Of a stretch of 64,000 nucleotides of DNA, positions 47,768 through 56,968 are shown one piece after another. Within the stretch, counting starts at the first letter, position 1. The number at the start of each line of letters is the position of its first letter. Under the pieces are notes generated by a model, which was not told where the DNA came from, made no database searches, and worked only from the letters and a program-made list of their open reading frames with translations. The position numbers and the translations under genes are program-made. The stretch comes from Streptomyces sp. Mut1 (GTDB taxonomy: Bacteria > Actinomycetota > Actinomycetes > Streptomycetales > Streptomycetaceae): the NCBI RefSeq assembly GCF_030719295.1, contig NZ_CP120997.1, positions 5,900,001-5,964,000 on the forward strand. Direction: 5' to 3'.

Positions 47768-49288
47768 ATGAGCAGCGGCAACCGGAGCGAAGCAGTGGAC
47801 GTCCAGAAGAGCTATGAGGTGCGCACCTACGGGTGCCAGATGAACGTCCACGACTCCGAGCGCTTGTCGGGGCTCCTGGAGGACGCCGGATACGTCCGCG
47901 CGCCCGAGGGCTCCGACGGGGACGCCGACGTCGTCGTCTTCAACACCTGCGCGGTACGCGAGAACGCCGACAACAAGCTCTACGGCAACCTCGGCCGGCT
48001 CGCCCCCATGAAGACCAGGCGCCCCGGGATGCAGATCGCGGTCGGCGGCTGTCTCGCCCAGAAGGACCGCGACACGATCGTCGAGCGGGCGCCCTGGGTG
48101 GACGTCGTCTTCGGCACGCACAACATCGGCAAGCTGCCCGTCCTGCTGGAGCGCGCCCGGGTCCAGGAGGAGGCGCAGATCGAGATCGCCGAATCCCTGG
48201 AGGCCTTCCCCTCGACGCTGCCCACCCGCCGCGAGTCCGCGTACGCCGCGTGGGTCTCCATCTCCGTGGGCTGCAACAACACCTGCACCTTCTGCATCGT
48301 CCCGGCCCTGCGCGGGAAGGAGAAGGACCGCCGCACCGGCGACATCCTCGCCGAGATCGAGGCCCTGGTCGCCGAGGGTGTTTCCGAGATCACCCTGCTC
48401 GGCCAGAACGTCAACGCGTACGGCTCCGACATCGGCGACCGCGAGGCCTTCTCCAAGCTGCTGCGCGCCTGCGGGAGGATCGAGGGCCTGGAGCGCGTCC
48501 GCTTCACCTCGCCGCACCCGCGCGACTTCACCGACGACGTCATCGCCGCCATGGCCGAGACGCCGAACGTGATGCCACAGCTGCACATGCCGATGCAGTC
48601 CGGTTCCGACAAGGTCCTCAAGGCGATGCGCCGCTCCTACCGGCAGGAACGCTTCCTCGGCATCATCGAGAAGGTGCGCGCCGCGATGCCCGACGCCGCG
48701 ATCTCCACGGACATCATCGTCGGCTTCCCCGGTGAGACCGAGGAGGACTTCGAGCAGACCATGCACGCGGTCCGTGAGGCACGCTTCGCGAACGCCTTCA
48801 CCTTCCAGTACTCCAAGCGGCCCGGTACGCCCGCCGCCGACATGGACGGGCAGATCCCCAAGGAGGTCGTCCAGGAGCGGTACATGCGCCTGTCCGCCCT
48901 CCAGGAGGAGATCTCCTGGTCGGAGAACAAGAAGCAGGTCGGCCGCACCCTGGACGTCATGGTCGCCGAGGGCGAGGGCCGCAAGGACGGTGCCACCCAC
49001 CGGCTGTCCGGCCGCGCCGCCGACAACCGCCTCGTCCACTTCACCAAGCCGGACCAGGGCGTGCGCCCCGGTGACGTGGTGACCGTCGAGATCAGTTACG
49101 CGGCCCCGCACCACCTGCTCGCCGAGGGCGTCCCCGTCGCCGTGCGCAGGACCCGGTCGGGCGATGCCTGGGAGAAGCGCAACGCGGCCGCCGCCGCCAA
49201 GCCGGCCGGCGTCATGCTGGGCCTGCCCGGCATCGGCGCCCCGGCCCCCCTGCCCGCGACGGCGGCCCCGGGCTGCGGCTGCGACTGA
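47768..49288 (+). CDS. miaB: tRNA-2-methylthio-N6-isopentenyladenosine synthase MiaB
   Basis: 506 aa radical-SAM methylthiotransferase acting on i6A37 of tRNAs that read UNN codons. MTTase domain cysteines in [24 protein letters not shown] and VGGCLAQ; radical-[18 protein letters not shown] (CxxxCxxC, about 165); [14 protein letters not shown]-terminal TRAM domain. Ends with a short Cys-containing tail (CGCD). Works after MiaA, encoded about 1.3 kb downstream. The ATG at 47768 begins [10 protein letters not shown]. Confidence 0.95.
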   Translation: MSSGNRSEAVDVQKSYEVRTYGCQMNVHDSERLSGLLEDAGYVRAPEGSDGDADVVVFNTCAVRENADNKLYGNLGRLAPMKTRRPGMQIAVGGCLAQKDRDTIVERAPWVDVVFGTHNIGKLPVLLERARVQEEAQIEIAESLEAFPSTLPTRRESAYAAWVSISVGCNNTCTFCIVPALRGKEKDRRTGDILAEIEALVAEGVSEITLLGQNVNAYGSDIGDREAFSKLLRACGRIEGLERVRFTSPHPRDFTDDVIAAMAETPNVMPQLHMPMQSGSDKVLKAMRRSYRQERFLGIIEKVRAAMPDAAISTDIIVGFPGETEEDFEQTMHAVREARFANAFTFQYSKRPGTPAADMDGQIPKEVVQERYMRLSALQEEISWSENKKQVGRTLDVMVAEGEGRKDGATHRLSGRAADNRLVHFTKPDQGVRPGDVVTVEISYAAPHHLLAEGVPVAVRRTRSGDAWEKRNAAAAAKPAGVMLGLPGIGAPAPLPATAAPGCGCD

Positions 49289-49340
49289 CCGTCGGGACGG
49301 CCCGCCCCGGCGGGGGAGCGACCGCAGTACGCTGCCGACC

Positions 49341-50054
49341 ATGCTTGTCGCCGCCGCTGTCTGCCCCTGCCCGCCCCTGCTCGTCCCCGACGTGGCCGCC
49401 GGTGCCGCGCCCGAGCTCGATGCCGCCAGAACCGCCTCCACCGACGCCCTGGGCGTGCTCGCGGCCTCCCGGCCCGACCTGCTGGTCGTGATCGGCCCGG
49501 CGGAGCCGGCCGGGCGCGGTATCCATCCGGAGGGCGCCACCGGCAGCTTCCGCGAGTTCGGCGTCGGCCTTGAGGTACGGCTCGGACAGGACCGGGGCAC
49601 ACCGGCCGGCCGGCCGCTCCCGCCGTCGCTCGCGGTCGGCGCCTGGCTGCTGGCCCGTACCGGATGGGCGGACGCCCCCGTCGAGGGCCTCGGCGTGGGC
49701 GAGCCGCTGGATACCGCGCGCTGCATGGAGACCGGGCGGGAGCTGGCCCGCCGGGCGGACCGGGTCGCGCTGCTGGTGATGGGCGACGGCAGCGCCTGCC
49801 GCACCGTGAAGGCCCCGGGCTACCTGGACGAACGCGCCGCCGACTTCGACGCGGCGGCCGCACGCGCCCTGGGCGCCGCCGACCCGGAAGCGCTCGCCGC
49901 GCTCGACGAGGCACTCGCGTACGAACTCAAGGCCGCGGGCCGCGCGCCCTGGCAGGTGCTCGCGGGGGCGGCCGAGGGAGCGGGACAGGCCGGCCGGCTG
50001 CTCTACGAGGACGCGCCCTACGGGGTGGGCTACATGGTGGCCGCCTGGTCATGA
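49341..50054 (+). CDS. LigB-superfamily (class III extradiol dioxygenase-like) protein
   Basis: 237 aa, MLVAAAVCPCPPLLVPDV... The family is constantly found between miaB and miaA in actinobacteria (also in mycobacteria). Motifs DLLVVIGPAE and LLVMGDGSAC fit the dioxygenase fold, but the full set of metal-binding His residues of true extradiol enzymes is not seen, so an enzymatic role is uncertain. Its 3' end is duplicated (see repeat at 50041). Confidence 0.78.
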   Translation: MLVAAAVCPCPPLLVPDVAAGAAPELDAARTASTDALGVLAASRPDLLVVIGPAEPAGRGIHPEGATGSFREFGVGLEVRLGQDRGTPAGRPLPPSLAVGAWLLARTGWADAPVEGLGVGEPLDTARCMETGRELARRADRVALLVMGDGSACRTVKAPGYLDERAADFDAAAARALGAADPEALAALDEALAYELKAAGRAPWQVLAGAAEGAGQAGRLLYEDAPYGVGYMVAAWS

Positions 50055-50094
50055 GGACGCACACGGTCGCCGCCTGGTCATGAGGACGCACACG
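50041..50094. repeat. 29-bp tandem duplication covering the stop codon
   Basis: The unit ccgcctggtcatgaggacgc plus acacg occurs at 50041-50065 and again at 50070-50094 (period 29). The first copy encodes the last residues and stop of the LigB-like protein; the second lies just after it. Confidence 0.92.
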
Positions 50095-50095
50095 T

Positions 50096-50135
50096 GATGA
50101 GGGCCCCGGAGCGAAACCGCTCCGGGGCCCTCATC
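50096..50135. terminator. bidirectional terminator
   Basis: Perfect 18-bp stem (gatgagggccccggagcg / cgctccggggccctcatc) with a 4-nt loop, between the LigB-like gene and the convergent antitoxin-like gene. Confidence 0.88.
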
Positions 50136-50155
50136 GGCTGTCCTGCCGGACCGCT

Positions 50156-50410
50156 TCAGGCAGCGGGGGGCGGCGTGCTGCCGCCCGTGCTGGTGTCGCC
50201 GTCCTTGTTCGACAGCTTCTCCACCGCGTCCTTGGCCTTCTGCGTGCCGGTCACGATCTTGTCGCTGTACTTGCCCTTGGTCTTCTCGTCAACCGTCCGC
50301 GCGGCCTTGTCGAGACCCTGATCGATCTTGTCCCCGTGCTGCTGCGCGAGGTCGCTGACCTTCTCCTTCGCCGGGGCCAGCTTCGCCTTCACACTGTCCA
50401 TGAAACCCAT
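50156..50410 (-). CDS. MT0933/Rv0909-type antitoxin-like helical protein
   Basis: 84 aa, MGFMDSVKAKLAPAKEKVSDL..., Lys/Asp/Ala-rich helical repeats and a Gly/Ser/Thr/Pro tail. Matches the short actinobacterial family labelled antitoxin (MT0933-like). No toxin gene lies beside it, so an antitoxin role is doubtful. Ribosome-binding site GGAGAAGG 6 nt before the ATG. Divergent from miaA across 145 bp. Confidence 0.8.
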   Translation of the reverse strand: MGFMDSVKAKLAPAKEKVSDLAQQHGDKIDQGLDKAARTVDEKTKGKYSDKIVTGTQKAKDAVEKLSNKDGDTSTGGSTPPPAA

Positions 50411-50555
50411 CGGACACCTTCTCCGCTCGGGAACTGTGAGAAATAACCCATATGTACAACCACTGTACGGGGAAGACCGCACTGCCGCGTCACCTTCCCC
50501 GTCCGGGCTTCCCTCATTCGGGACCCGAGCCGCGGGTTTGGGAGAGACTGTGGCG

Positions 50556-51497
50556 GTGACAAGCTCAGCTCCCCCCGCACCGCGGGTCATCGCCGTCGTC
50601 GGTCCCACCGCAGCAGGAAAGTCCGATCTGGGGGTGCACCTCGCCCACCGGCTCGACGGCGAAGTGATCAACGCGGATTCCATGCAGCTCTACCGGGGCA
50701 TGGACATCGGAACCGCCAAGCTGACGCTCGCCGAGCGCGACGGTGTCCCGCACCGGCTGCTGGACATCTGGGAGGTCACCGAGACCGCCAGCGTCGCCGA
50801 GTACCAGCGCCTGGCCCGCGCCGAGATCGACCGGTTGCTCGCCGAGGGCCGCACCCCCGTCCTGGTGGGCGGCTCCGGCCTGTACGTGAAGGGCGCGATC
50901 GACGCCCTGGAGTTCCCCGGCACGGACCCCGGCGTCCGGGCCGCCCTGGAGGAGGAGCTGGCCGAGCACGGCTCCGGAGCACTGCACGCGCGACTCGCCG
51001 CCGCCGACCCCGAGGCCGCCCGCGCGATCCTGCCGAGCAACGGCCGCCGCATCGTGCGCGCCCTGGAGGTCATCGAGATCACCGGCAAGCCCTTCACCGC
51101 GAACCTCCCCGGCGACGACCCGGTCTACGACGCCGTCCAGATCGGCGTCGATGTGGCCCGCCCCGAACTCGACGAGCGCATCGCCCTGCGCGTCGACCGC
51201 ATGTGGGAGGAGGGGCTCGTGGACGAGGTGAGCGAACTGGAGGCCCAGGGGCTGCGTGAAGGGCGTACCGCCTCCCGCGCGCTCGGGTATCAGCAGGTGC
51301 TCTCCGCGCTCGCCGGGGAGTGCACCGAGGACCAGGCGCGCGCCGAGACCGTGCGCGCCACCAAGCGCTTCGCGCGCCGCCAGGACTCCTGGTTCCGGCG
51401 CGACCCGCGCGTCCAGTGGCTGAGCGGGGCCGTGGACCACCGCGGGGAACTCCCGGGCCAGGCGCTGGCGTTGGTCGAACGGGCGGTCACAGCCTGA
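50556..51497 (+). CDS. miaA: tRNA dimethylallyltransferase MiaA
   Basis: 313 aa enzyme adding a dimethylallyl group to A37 of tRNA. P-loop VVGPTAAGKSDL near the N terminus, INADSMQLYRGMDIGTAK, VGGSGLYVKGAIDAL, SRALGYQQVL and TKRFARRQDSWFRRD are all present. Two GTG starts are possible (50550 and 50556); the second is preferred because its distance from GGAGAG (9 nt) is better than 3 nt. Makes the i6A substrate for MiaB. Confidence 0.94.
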   Translation: MTSSAPPAPRVIAVVGPTAAGKSDLGVHLAHRLDGEVINADSMQLYRGMDIGTAKLTLAERDGVPHRLLDIWEVTETASVAEYQRLARAEIDRLLAEGRTPVLVGGSGLYVKGAIDALEFPGTDPGVRAALEEELAEHGSGALHARLAAADPEAARAILPSNGRRIVRALEVIEITGKPFTANLPGDDPVYDAVQIGVDVARPELDERIALRVDRMWEEGLVDEVSELEAQGLREGRTASRALGYQQVLSALAGECTEDQARAETVRATKRFARRQDSWFRRDPRVQWLSGAVDHRGELPGQALALVERAVTA

Positions 51498-51656
51498 TCG
51501 CATGGGGCGGGGCGCGAGTGCGGCAGGAACCCGTGGTGCCGCATGGAGCGGGCCGGAGAGGCTCCCACGGGGCGGAGCTTCCCGGGGCCGGTGGCCTCGC
51601 AGCTGCCGGAAACGGGCCCGGCGAGCGTCTCCGGCTTCGGACCGGCCCCTGCCCGC

Positions 51657-52991
51657 TCACTTGTGATCGCGAAGGAAGGCCGGGATATCGGCCCGGGTCG
51701 GGTAGTCGGGCAGCGGTGCGGGCTCGTCCTGGAGGAACGCGGTGATGACGGCTGCCGCTCGTTGGTCGTTGTCACCCAGGCCGTTCCACATGTGGTGGCC
51801 GACACCGGGCATGTACTGGGTGCGCCGGATGGCGGGGTCGTCCGCGAGGACGGTCGTCGCCCACTGCCGGACCTGGGAGGAGCACTCGGCGATCATCAGC
51901 ATCGTGGGTGTCCGGGAGCGACTCAGCTGAGGAGCGAGGGAGGCGGAGTCCTTGATCGTCTGCTGGATACGAAGGCTGGCGGCGGGGCTGAAGGAGAAGT
52001 TCTGCTCCGTGTCCTCGACCGGGATGCGGTGCGCGTCCCGCGCGCAGTAGGCGGACGCGGTGTCGCTGCCGAGATCGGCGGCGGTGAAGGCGTTGTCGCC
52101 CTCCGCCTGCCCTATAAGCCCGTTGTCGGGGTTGAGCAGTCCGAGCCGCATGAGGCCGAACGCGACCGCGTACCGCGGGACGTGTGTGGAGCGCGGTCCG
52201 GATGGGGCCGGCGCGATGCCGCGGGCCGAGGGCCGGCCCTTCTGCCCCGCGATCCGGGCGGTGGGACCGTCCACCGGGCCCGGCTCGGCGATGACCGCCC
52301 GGCGCAGGTGGCCGGCGATCGCCGGGTCGGCCAGCGCGCGGGTGAGCACGACCGCGCCCGATGAGAAACCCAGCACGTCGGCGCGGCCCCTGCCGAGCTT
52401 GTCGACGAAGGCGCCGAGGTCGCGGACGGACCGGGTGACCGAGTACTGGTCCATGGGCAGCAGGTCGCTGCGCCCACCGCCGGCCTGCTCGTAGGCGTAC
52501 ACGTCGTAGCCCTGTCCCGCGAGCCGCCGCAGGAAGCGGTGGTCGAGCACCGAGATGCCGCGCACCGGCCCGCCGTTGAGGTAGACGAGCGGAACGGGAT
52601 GCCGGGGGCCGCTGCCGGTGGGCGGATAGTGGTAGACCGCGACCCGGCTGCCGGTGGACAGGCGCATGTGCTCGGTGGTCACGAACGACAGGGCGGCCGG
52701 GTAGCGGCGCGTCGTGGGGGCGGTGGGAACGCACACCGACAGCGTCAGGGCCGCTGCGACCAGCACCGGCAGGAAGGGCACCAGCCGTCCTTGCCAGGAG
52801 CGTCGCCGGCCCCGCCACATCGCCGCGAGGGCCGCGACCCCGACAGCCGCGAACCACGCGGCCAACCCCGACCCCGCTCCGTCGGTGGCAACGATCAGCG
52901 CCAGGAACACGGCGACCACCCCCACCGTCGCGGCGGTGGCGGCCAGCAGGCGGCCCGTGAAGCGCAGGGAACGTATGAGGGACGGTGGCAA
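51657..52991 (-). CDS. alpha/beta hydrolase with N-terminal membrane domain
   Basis: 444 aa. Three to four N-terminal membrane helices (about 10-115), then an alpha/beta hydrolase domain: LNGGPVRG (oxyanion-side HGGP-like loop), YEQAGGGRSD, the nucleophile elbow LGFSSGAVV (Ser about 247), and a late GVGHHMWNG (His about 418). Proline-iminopeptidase-like layout. TTG start at 52991 chosen for GGGAG at 6-nt spacing. Divergent from a TetR gene with shared operator-like repeats, so probably repressed by it. Substrate unknown. Confidence 0.82.
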   Translation of the reverse strand: MPPSLIRSLRFTGRLLAATAATVGVVAVFLALIVATDGAGSGLAAWFAAVGVAALAAMWRGRRRSWQGRLVPFLPVLVAAALTLSVCVPTAPTTRRYPAALSFVTTEHMRLSTGSRVAVYHYPPTGSGPRHPVPLVYLNGGPVRGISVLDHRFLRRLAGQGYDVYAYEQAGGGRSDLLPMDQYSVTRSVRDLGAFVDKLGRGRADVLGFSSGAVVLTRALADPAIAGHLRRAVIAEPGPVDGPTARIAGQKGRPSARGIAPAPSGPRSTHVPRYAVAFGLMRLGLLNPDNGLIGQAEGDNAFTAADLGSDTASAYCARDAHRIPVEDTEQNFSFSPAASLRIQQTIKDSASLAPQLSRSRTPTMLMIAECSSQVRQWATTVLADDPAIRRTQYMPGVGHHMWNGLGDNDQRAAAVITAFLQDEPAPLPDYPTRADIPAFLRDHK

Positions 52992-53005
52992 GGTGATCTC
53001 CCAAA

Positions 53006-53029
53006 GTTTTGAAACGCTGTTTTGAAACG
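53006..53029. promoter_or_regulatory. candidate TetR operator, direct repeats
   Basis: gttttgaaacg occurs twice (53006-53016, 53019-53029), 13 bp apart, each nearly palindromic. They lie between the divergent hydrolase and TetR genes; the first TTGAAA could be a -35 for the TetR gene with TTATCA at 53033 as -10. Confidence 0.6.
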
Positions 53030-53058
53030 ATGTTATCAGCATGGGTAGACTGGTCCCC

Positions 53059-53667
53059 ATGGGAAGGCCGAGAACGAACGACGCCGCGGTCAGGGAGCGG
53101 CTCGTGGCATGCGCGACCGAGATGTTCGCCACCCGCCCCCAGGGGTCGGTCACGGTCCGCGCGCTGGCCACCGCCGCCGGGACGTCGACAGCGGCGGTGT
53201 ACACCTTGTTCCAGGGCAAGGACGGGCTGATCCGGGAGGTGCGCGACCAGGCTGTCGCCGGCCTGTTCCAGGACCTGACGGCCGTTCCCGACTCGGAGGA
53301 CGCCCTGGAGGATCTGTACGCGTTGGCCGTGGCGTACCGCCATTGGGGACTCGAACACCGCCACCTGTACACGGTGCTGTTCGGTGGCGCGCAGTCCTTC
53401 GTCCCGTCGGACCGGATCGGCGACCGGGACCCGGTGCGACCGCTCGTCGCGGCGATCGACCGCGCCGTGGCAGCTCATGTCCTCGCGGGCGACACCACAC
53501 TGATCGCCGTCTCGTTGTGGGTCGCCCTGCACGGGCTCGTGACCCTCGAACTCGCCGGGAGTCTCGAAGGCGCCGCAGCGCGGACCGCCTTCCGGTCAAC
53601 GGTTGACGCGGTGCTGCGAGGCTGGGCAACCCCCTCCGTCTTCCCCGCCCTTCGCCCCGAGGGGTAA
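53059..53667 (+). CDS. TetR-family regulator
   Basis: 202 aa. N-terminal helix-turn-helix (GRPRTNDAAVRERLVACATEMF, VTVRALATAAGTSTAAVYTLFQGKDGLIREV) and a C-terminal ligand domain of the TetR_C_33-like type. No clear ribosome-binding site; an in-frame ATG at 53041 (MGRLVP) is an alternative. Divergent from the hydrolase gene, so likely its local repressor. Confidence 0.87.
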   Translation: MGRPRTNDAAVRERLVACATEMFATRPQGSVTVRALATAAGTSTAAVYTLFQGKDGLIREVRDQAVAGLFQDLTAVPDSEDALEDLYALAVAYRHWGLEHRHLYTVLFGGAQSFVPSDRIGDRDPVRPLVAAIDRAVAAHVLAGDTTLIAVSLWVALHGLVTLELAGSLEGAAARTAFRSTVDAVLRGWATPSVFPALRPEG

Positions 53668-53814
53668 CGGCCGAGGGTTGCCCGGCCGCAGGGGAGCGGG
53701 GGGAGCCGGGCGGTCGGCCCCGGGGACTTCGGGCCGAGCCGGGCCGGCCACGCGTCGGCCCGGCTGTGGGAGCGCCCTGCGCGGTACGGCGGCCGTCCGA
53801 GGCGGCTGTTGTCG

Positions 53815-55287
53815 TCAACGGCTGTTCCCGGATGCCTCGTTCGAGGCGGTGACCGCGCTCGGGACGGCGGGACGTCGCGGCGCCGCGGAGGCTTCCGGCG
53901 CTGGTTCGGACCTGGTCAGCCACAGGCCGGTGAACACGGCGGTGGCCAAGGTGACGGCGCCGGCGGCGAGGAACGCGCTGTTGAGGCCGGTCTCGAAGGA
54001 GGCGCCGCCGGTCTGCCGGGTGCGGACGACGGCTCCGAGTACGGCCACGCCGAGTACCGCGCCGATCTGCCGTGTGGTGCTGCTGATGCCTGATGCGAGG
54101 CCGCCTTCCTGCGGGCTGACCGCCTGGATGGCGGCTCCCGTCAGGGGGGACAGGGTCAGGGCGAAGCCGGTGCCGACGACTCCGAGCCGCCACCACACGT
54201 TCGCGTAGCCGGTGTCGGCGTGCACCGTTCCGAGCGCCAGCAGCCCCAGTCCGGCGAGGGCGAGGCCGGTGGTGACCACGATGCGGAAGCCGTACCGGGC
54301 GGCGAGGCGGCCCGCGTACGGGCTGACGATCACCATGCCGAGGGATACCGGCAGGGTCTGCAGGCCGGCGCGCAGGATCGAGCTGCCCTGGACGTACACG
54401 AAGAACTGGGAGAAGAAGAACGACGAGCCCATGAACGCGAACCCGACCACGACCATGGCGGTGTTGGACACGGTGAACAGGCGCTGCCGGAACAGCGGCA
54501 GTGGCAGCATCGGAGCGGAGCGCCGCGCTTCGACGGCGAGGAAGGCGGCGAGGAGAATCACTCCCGCGGTGAAGCTGCCCAGGATCACCGGCGTCGTCCA
54601 GCCGCGGGCGCCACCCTCGATCAGCCCGTAGGTCAGTGCCCCCACCCCCAGAACGGACAGCACCGTTCCCGGCACATCGATGGCAGGGGCGTTCGGATTG
54701 CGGGTCTCTTCGAGGCTGCGCGCACCGGCCACCAGCAGGACCACGCCGATGGGCAGATTGACCAGGAAGATGGCGGACCAGCCGAAGACATCGGTCAGCA
54801 CGCCGCCGGCCACGGGGCCCACGGCCATTCCGAGTCCGCTGAAACCGGCCCACAGCCCGATCGCTTTGATCCGTTCCCGCGGTACGGGGCAGGCGGCGAT
54901 GAGCAGGGCCAGCGAGGCAGGACTCAGAGCCGCGGCCCCGATGCCCTGCAGTACCCGGCCGGCGACCAGCCAGCCGACCGAGGGCGCGAGGCTGCACACC
55001 ACCGACGCGGCGGTGAACACCGCCACGCCCGTCAGGTACACCCGCTTGCGGCCGAACCGGTCGGCGAAGACGCCGCCGGACAGCAGCAGCATGGCGACCA
55101 GCAGCACATACGCGTCGACGATCCATTGCAGACCGGTCAGTTGCGTGTGCAGCCGGTCCTGCATATCGGGCAGCGCCGCCCCGACGATCGTGTTGTCGAG
55201 CAGAACCATGAACTGGCCCAGGCAGGTCACCGTGAGCAGCACGGTCCTGCTCGGTCCACTGCCTACGGAAGCAGGCGATGCGGGCAA
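53815..55287 (-). CDS. MFS multidrug efflux transporter (DHA2, 14 helices)
   Basis: 490 aa. Fourteen hydrophobic segments of the EmrB/QacA type. Motif A-like GGVFADRFGRKRVYL (about 75), motif C-like GFSGLGMAVGPVAGG (about 145-160) of proton antiporters, and LDNTIVGAALPDM (motif D1) at the start. TTG at 55287 is chosen for its GAGAGGA site 6 nt upstream; a GTG at 55323 is an alternative. Divergent from a TetR gene with two matched operators between them, so a drug-inducible pump is likely. Confidence 0.9.
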   Translation of the reverse strand: MPASPASVGSGPSRTVLLTVTCLGQFMVLLDNTIVGAALPDMQDRLHTQLTGLQWIVDAYVLLVAMLLLSGGVFADRFGRKRVYLTGVAVFTAASVVCSLAPSVGWLVAGRVLQGIGAAALSPASLALLIAACPVPRERIKAIGLWAGFSGLGMAVGPVAGGVLTDVFGWSAIFLVNLPIGVVLLVAGARSLEETRNPNAPAIDVPGTVLSVLGVGALTYGLIEGGARGWTTPVILGSFTAGVILLAAFLAVEARRSAPMLPLPLFRQRLFTVSNTAMVVVGFAFMGSSFFFSQFFVYVQGSSILRAGLQTLPVSLGMVIVSPYAGRLAARYGFRIVVTTGLALAGLGLLALGTVHADTGYANVWWRLGVVGTGFALTLSPLTGAAIQAVSPQEGGLASGISSTTRQIGAVLGVAVLGAVVRTRQTGGASFETGLNSAFLAAGAVTLATAVFTGLWLTRSEPAPEASAAPRRPAVPSAVTASNEASGNSR

Positions 55288-55348
55288 GGGGATTCCTCTC
55301 GATGGTCGACCGCGCCCCTCCACAGCCGACAGGGTCGGCCTCCGGACG

Positions 55349-55377
55349 CCCTAACGCAGTCGGTGACTGCGTTAGGG
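55349..55377. promoter_or_regulatory. operator 1 of MFS/TetR pair
   Basis: Perfect 13-bp inverted repeat ccctaacgcagtc-ggt-gactgcgttaggg. Core AACGCA-N9-TGCGTT. Confidence 0.85.
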
Positions 55378-55400
55378 GACTGTACGGAGGGTCCCCTGTA

Positions 55401-55421
55401 AACGCAAGTGCGAACTGCGTT
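55401..55421. promoter_or_regulatory. operator 2 of MFS/TetR pair
   Basis: AACGCA-N9-TGCGTT again, with the same 9-nt spacing as operator 1; centres are 48 bp apart. It ends 11 bp before the TetR ATG. Confidence 0.8.
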
Positions 55422-55432
55422 AAGGTGGAGTC

Positions 55433-55999
55433 ATGAGCGAACAGCAGCGAGCCCGGCGGCCCGGCGGGCGTAGCGCCCGCGTCGGCGCGGAGGTGCACCG
55501 GGCCGTCACCGAACTGATCAGTGAGCGCGGCTACGGCAACTTCACCGTCGGCGAGGTCGCGGCCCGCGCGGGCGTGGCCGACAGCAGCATCTACCGCCGG
55601 TGGGGCAGCCTGGAAACGCTGCTCACCGACGTGGCGCTCACCCGCCTCAACACCCAGTCCCCGATGCCCGACACCGGAACCCTGGCCGGCGACCTGCGCA
55701 CCTACGCGGCGCAAGTGGCCCGCGAGATCACCGGGCCCGACGGCCTGTTGCTGGTGCGCCTGGCCGTGGCCCTCTCCAGCGATGGTCAGCAGGGGCTGCG
55801 GGCGCGTGACGACTTCCGTGCCGAACGCACCCGGCAACTACAGGCCATGCTCGACCGCGCCCGCGAACGCGGGGAGCGCGCACCCGACGCGCTCGACGTG
55901 CTGGACCACGTCCTGGCCCCGATGTATATCCGCGTCCTGTTCGGCATGGGCCCGCTCGCCCCGGATTACGTCGACGGGCTGGTCGACCGACTGCTGTGA
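55433..55999 (+). CDS. TetR-family regulator of the MFS pump
   Basis: 188 aa. Helix-turn-helix at about 18-65 (AVTELISERGYGNFTVGEVAARAGVADSSIYRRWGS) and a TetR_C_16-like ligand domain. ATG preceded by AAGGTGGAG. Two copies of AACGCA-N9-TGCGTT in the 145-bp intergenic region suggest it represses both itself and the pump. A 37-codon ORF overlaps its stop. Confidence 0.9.
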   Translation: MSEQQRARRPGGRSARVGAEVHRAVTELISERGYGNFTVGEVAARAGVADSSIYRRWGSLETLLTDVALTRLNTQSPMPDTGTLAGDLRTYAAQVAREITGPDGLLLVRLAVALSSDGQQGLRARDDFRAERTRQLQAMLDRARERGERAPDALDVLDHVLAPMYIRVLFGMGPLAPDYVDGLVDRLL

Positions 56000-56109
56000 C
56001 CTCACCGCGTCCCCTGCGGGTCCTGGCAAGCGCTGAACGGCGCGAACGGCAACGGGCGTACCGGCAGCACGTCATGGACCAGGTCGCTACCACCCTCGAC
56101 CGGCAGTGA
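55996..56109 (+). CDS. small ORF coupled to the TetR gene, unknown
   Basis: 37 aa, GTG start overlapping the TetR stop (GTGA), the same coupling as the real gene pairs in this window. Strongly basic and helical (AERRERQRAYRQHVMDQV). No family recognised; it may be a real microprotein or the remnant of a longer gene. Confidence 0.35.
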   Translation: MTSPRPLRVLASAERRERQRAYRQHVMDQVATTLDRQ

Positions 56110-56182
56110 CGACGGCGTGCGACGCCTTACGGACCGGTCTGATCGCATGTCAATCGCTTGACCCGGTCCGTACGGTGTTCGA

Positions 56183-56968
56183 GTGAACGACACTCTGATC
56201 AATCAACTCCGCATCGCGTACGACGCCCAACTCCGTGGTGTCACCCCGCCCGGCGGCAGCGCGCGCATCGAGAAGGACGGCCCACTGACCCGTGTCGTCG
56301 GCTGGCACCGTGGCTTCGTCACGGGCCCACGCGACCTCGGAGTGGACGGGGCGGAACTCGACGCGCTCATAGCGCGGCAGCGTGACTTCTACGCTGCCCG
56401 TGGTGAGGCGGTCGAATGGAAGACCCGCGCCCATGATCTCCCCGCCGACCTCACCGCTCGGCTCACGGCGGCCGGCTTCGTCGCCGAGGACAGTGAGACC
56501 GTGCTCATCGGGCAGTCCGCGGACCTGGCGGCAGACCCCGTCCTGCCCGACGGTGTGACCCTCCGCCGTGTCACCTCCCGACCGGACCTCCAGCGCGTCG
56601 CCGCCATGGAGAGCACGGTCTGGAACGAGGACTGGAGCTGGCTCGCCGACGACCTGACCGCCCGAATCGAGAACGCCCCCGAGAGCACCGTCGTCCTCGT
56701 CGCCGAGGCACGCGCCGAAGTCGTCTGCGCCGCCTGGCTGGTGTTCAAGGACGGCATCGACTTCGGCGGCCTCTGGGGCGGCTCGACACTTGAGGAATGG
56801 CGCGGGCGGGGCATCTACCGGGCCATGGTCGCCCACCGGGCCCAACTCGCCGCCGCCCGTGACGTCCCCTACCTCTACGTCGACGCCTCGGCCGACAGCG
56901 CCCCGATCCTGACCCGCCTCGGCCTGCACGCGGTCACCACGACGACACCGTATGTCTGGTCGCCCTGA
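56183..56968 (+). CDS. GNAT-family acetyltransferase
   Basis: 261 aa, GTG start. C-terminal half carries the GNAT fold; WRGRGIYRAMVAHRAQLA (about 213-230) is the acetyl-CoA pyrophosphate loop (R/QxxGxG/A-like) and APILTRLGL the usual late motif. The N-terminal half is a second, degenerate GNAT-like region. Substrate unknown. Weak ribosome-binding site. No partner gene near. Confidence 0.82.
   Translation: MNDTLINQLRIAYDAQLRGVTPPGGSARIEKDGPLTRVVGWHRGFVTGPRDLGVDGAELDALIARQRDFYAARGEAVEWKTRAHDLPADLTARLTAAGFVAEDSETVLIGQSADLAADPVLPDGVTLRRVTSRPDLQRVAAMESTVWNEDWSWLADDLTARIENAPESTVVLVAEARAEVVCAAWLVFKDGIDFGGLWGGSTLEEWRGRGIYRAMVAHRAQLAAARDVPYLYVDASADSAPILTRLGLHAVTTTTPYVWSP

Noticed and set aside
50156..50410. 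Toxin-antitoxin module
   Set aside because: The protein resembles a family labelled antitoxin, but neither neighbour (LigB-like protein, MiaA) is a toxin.
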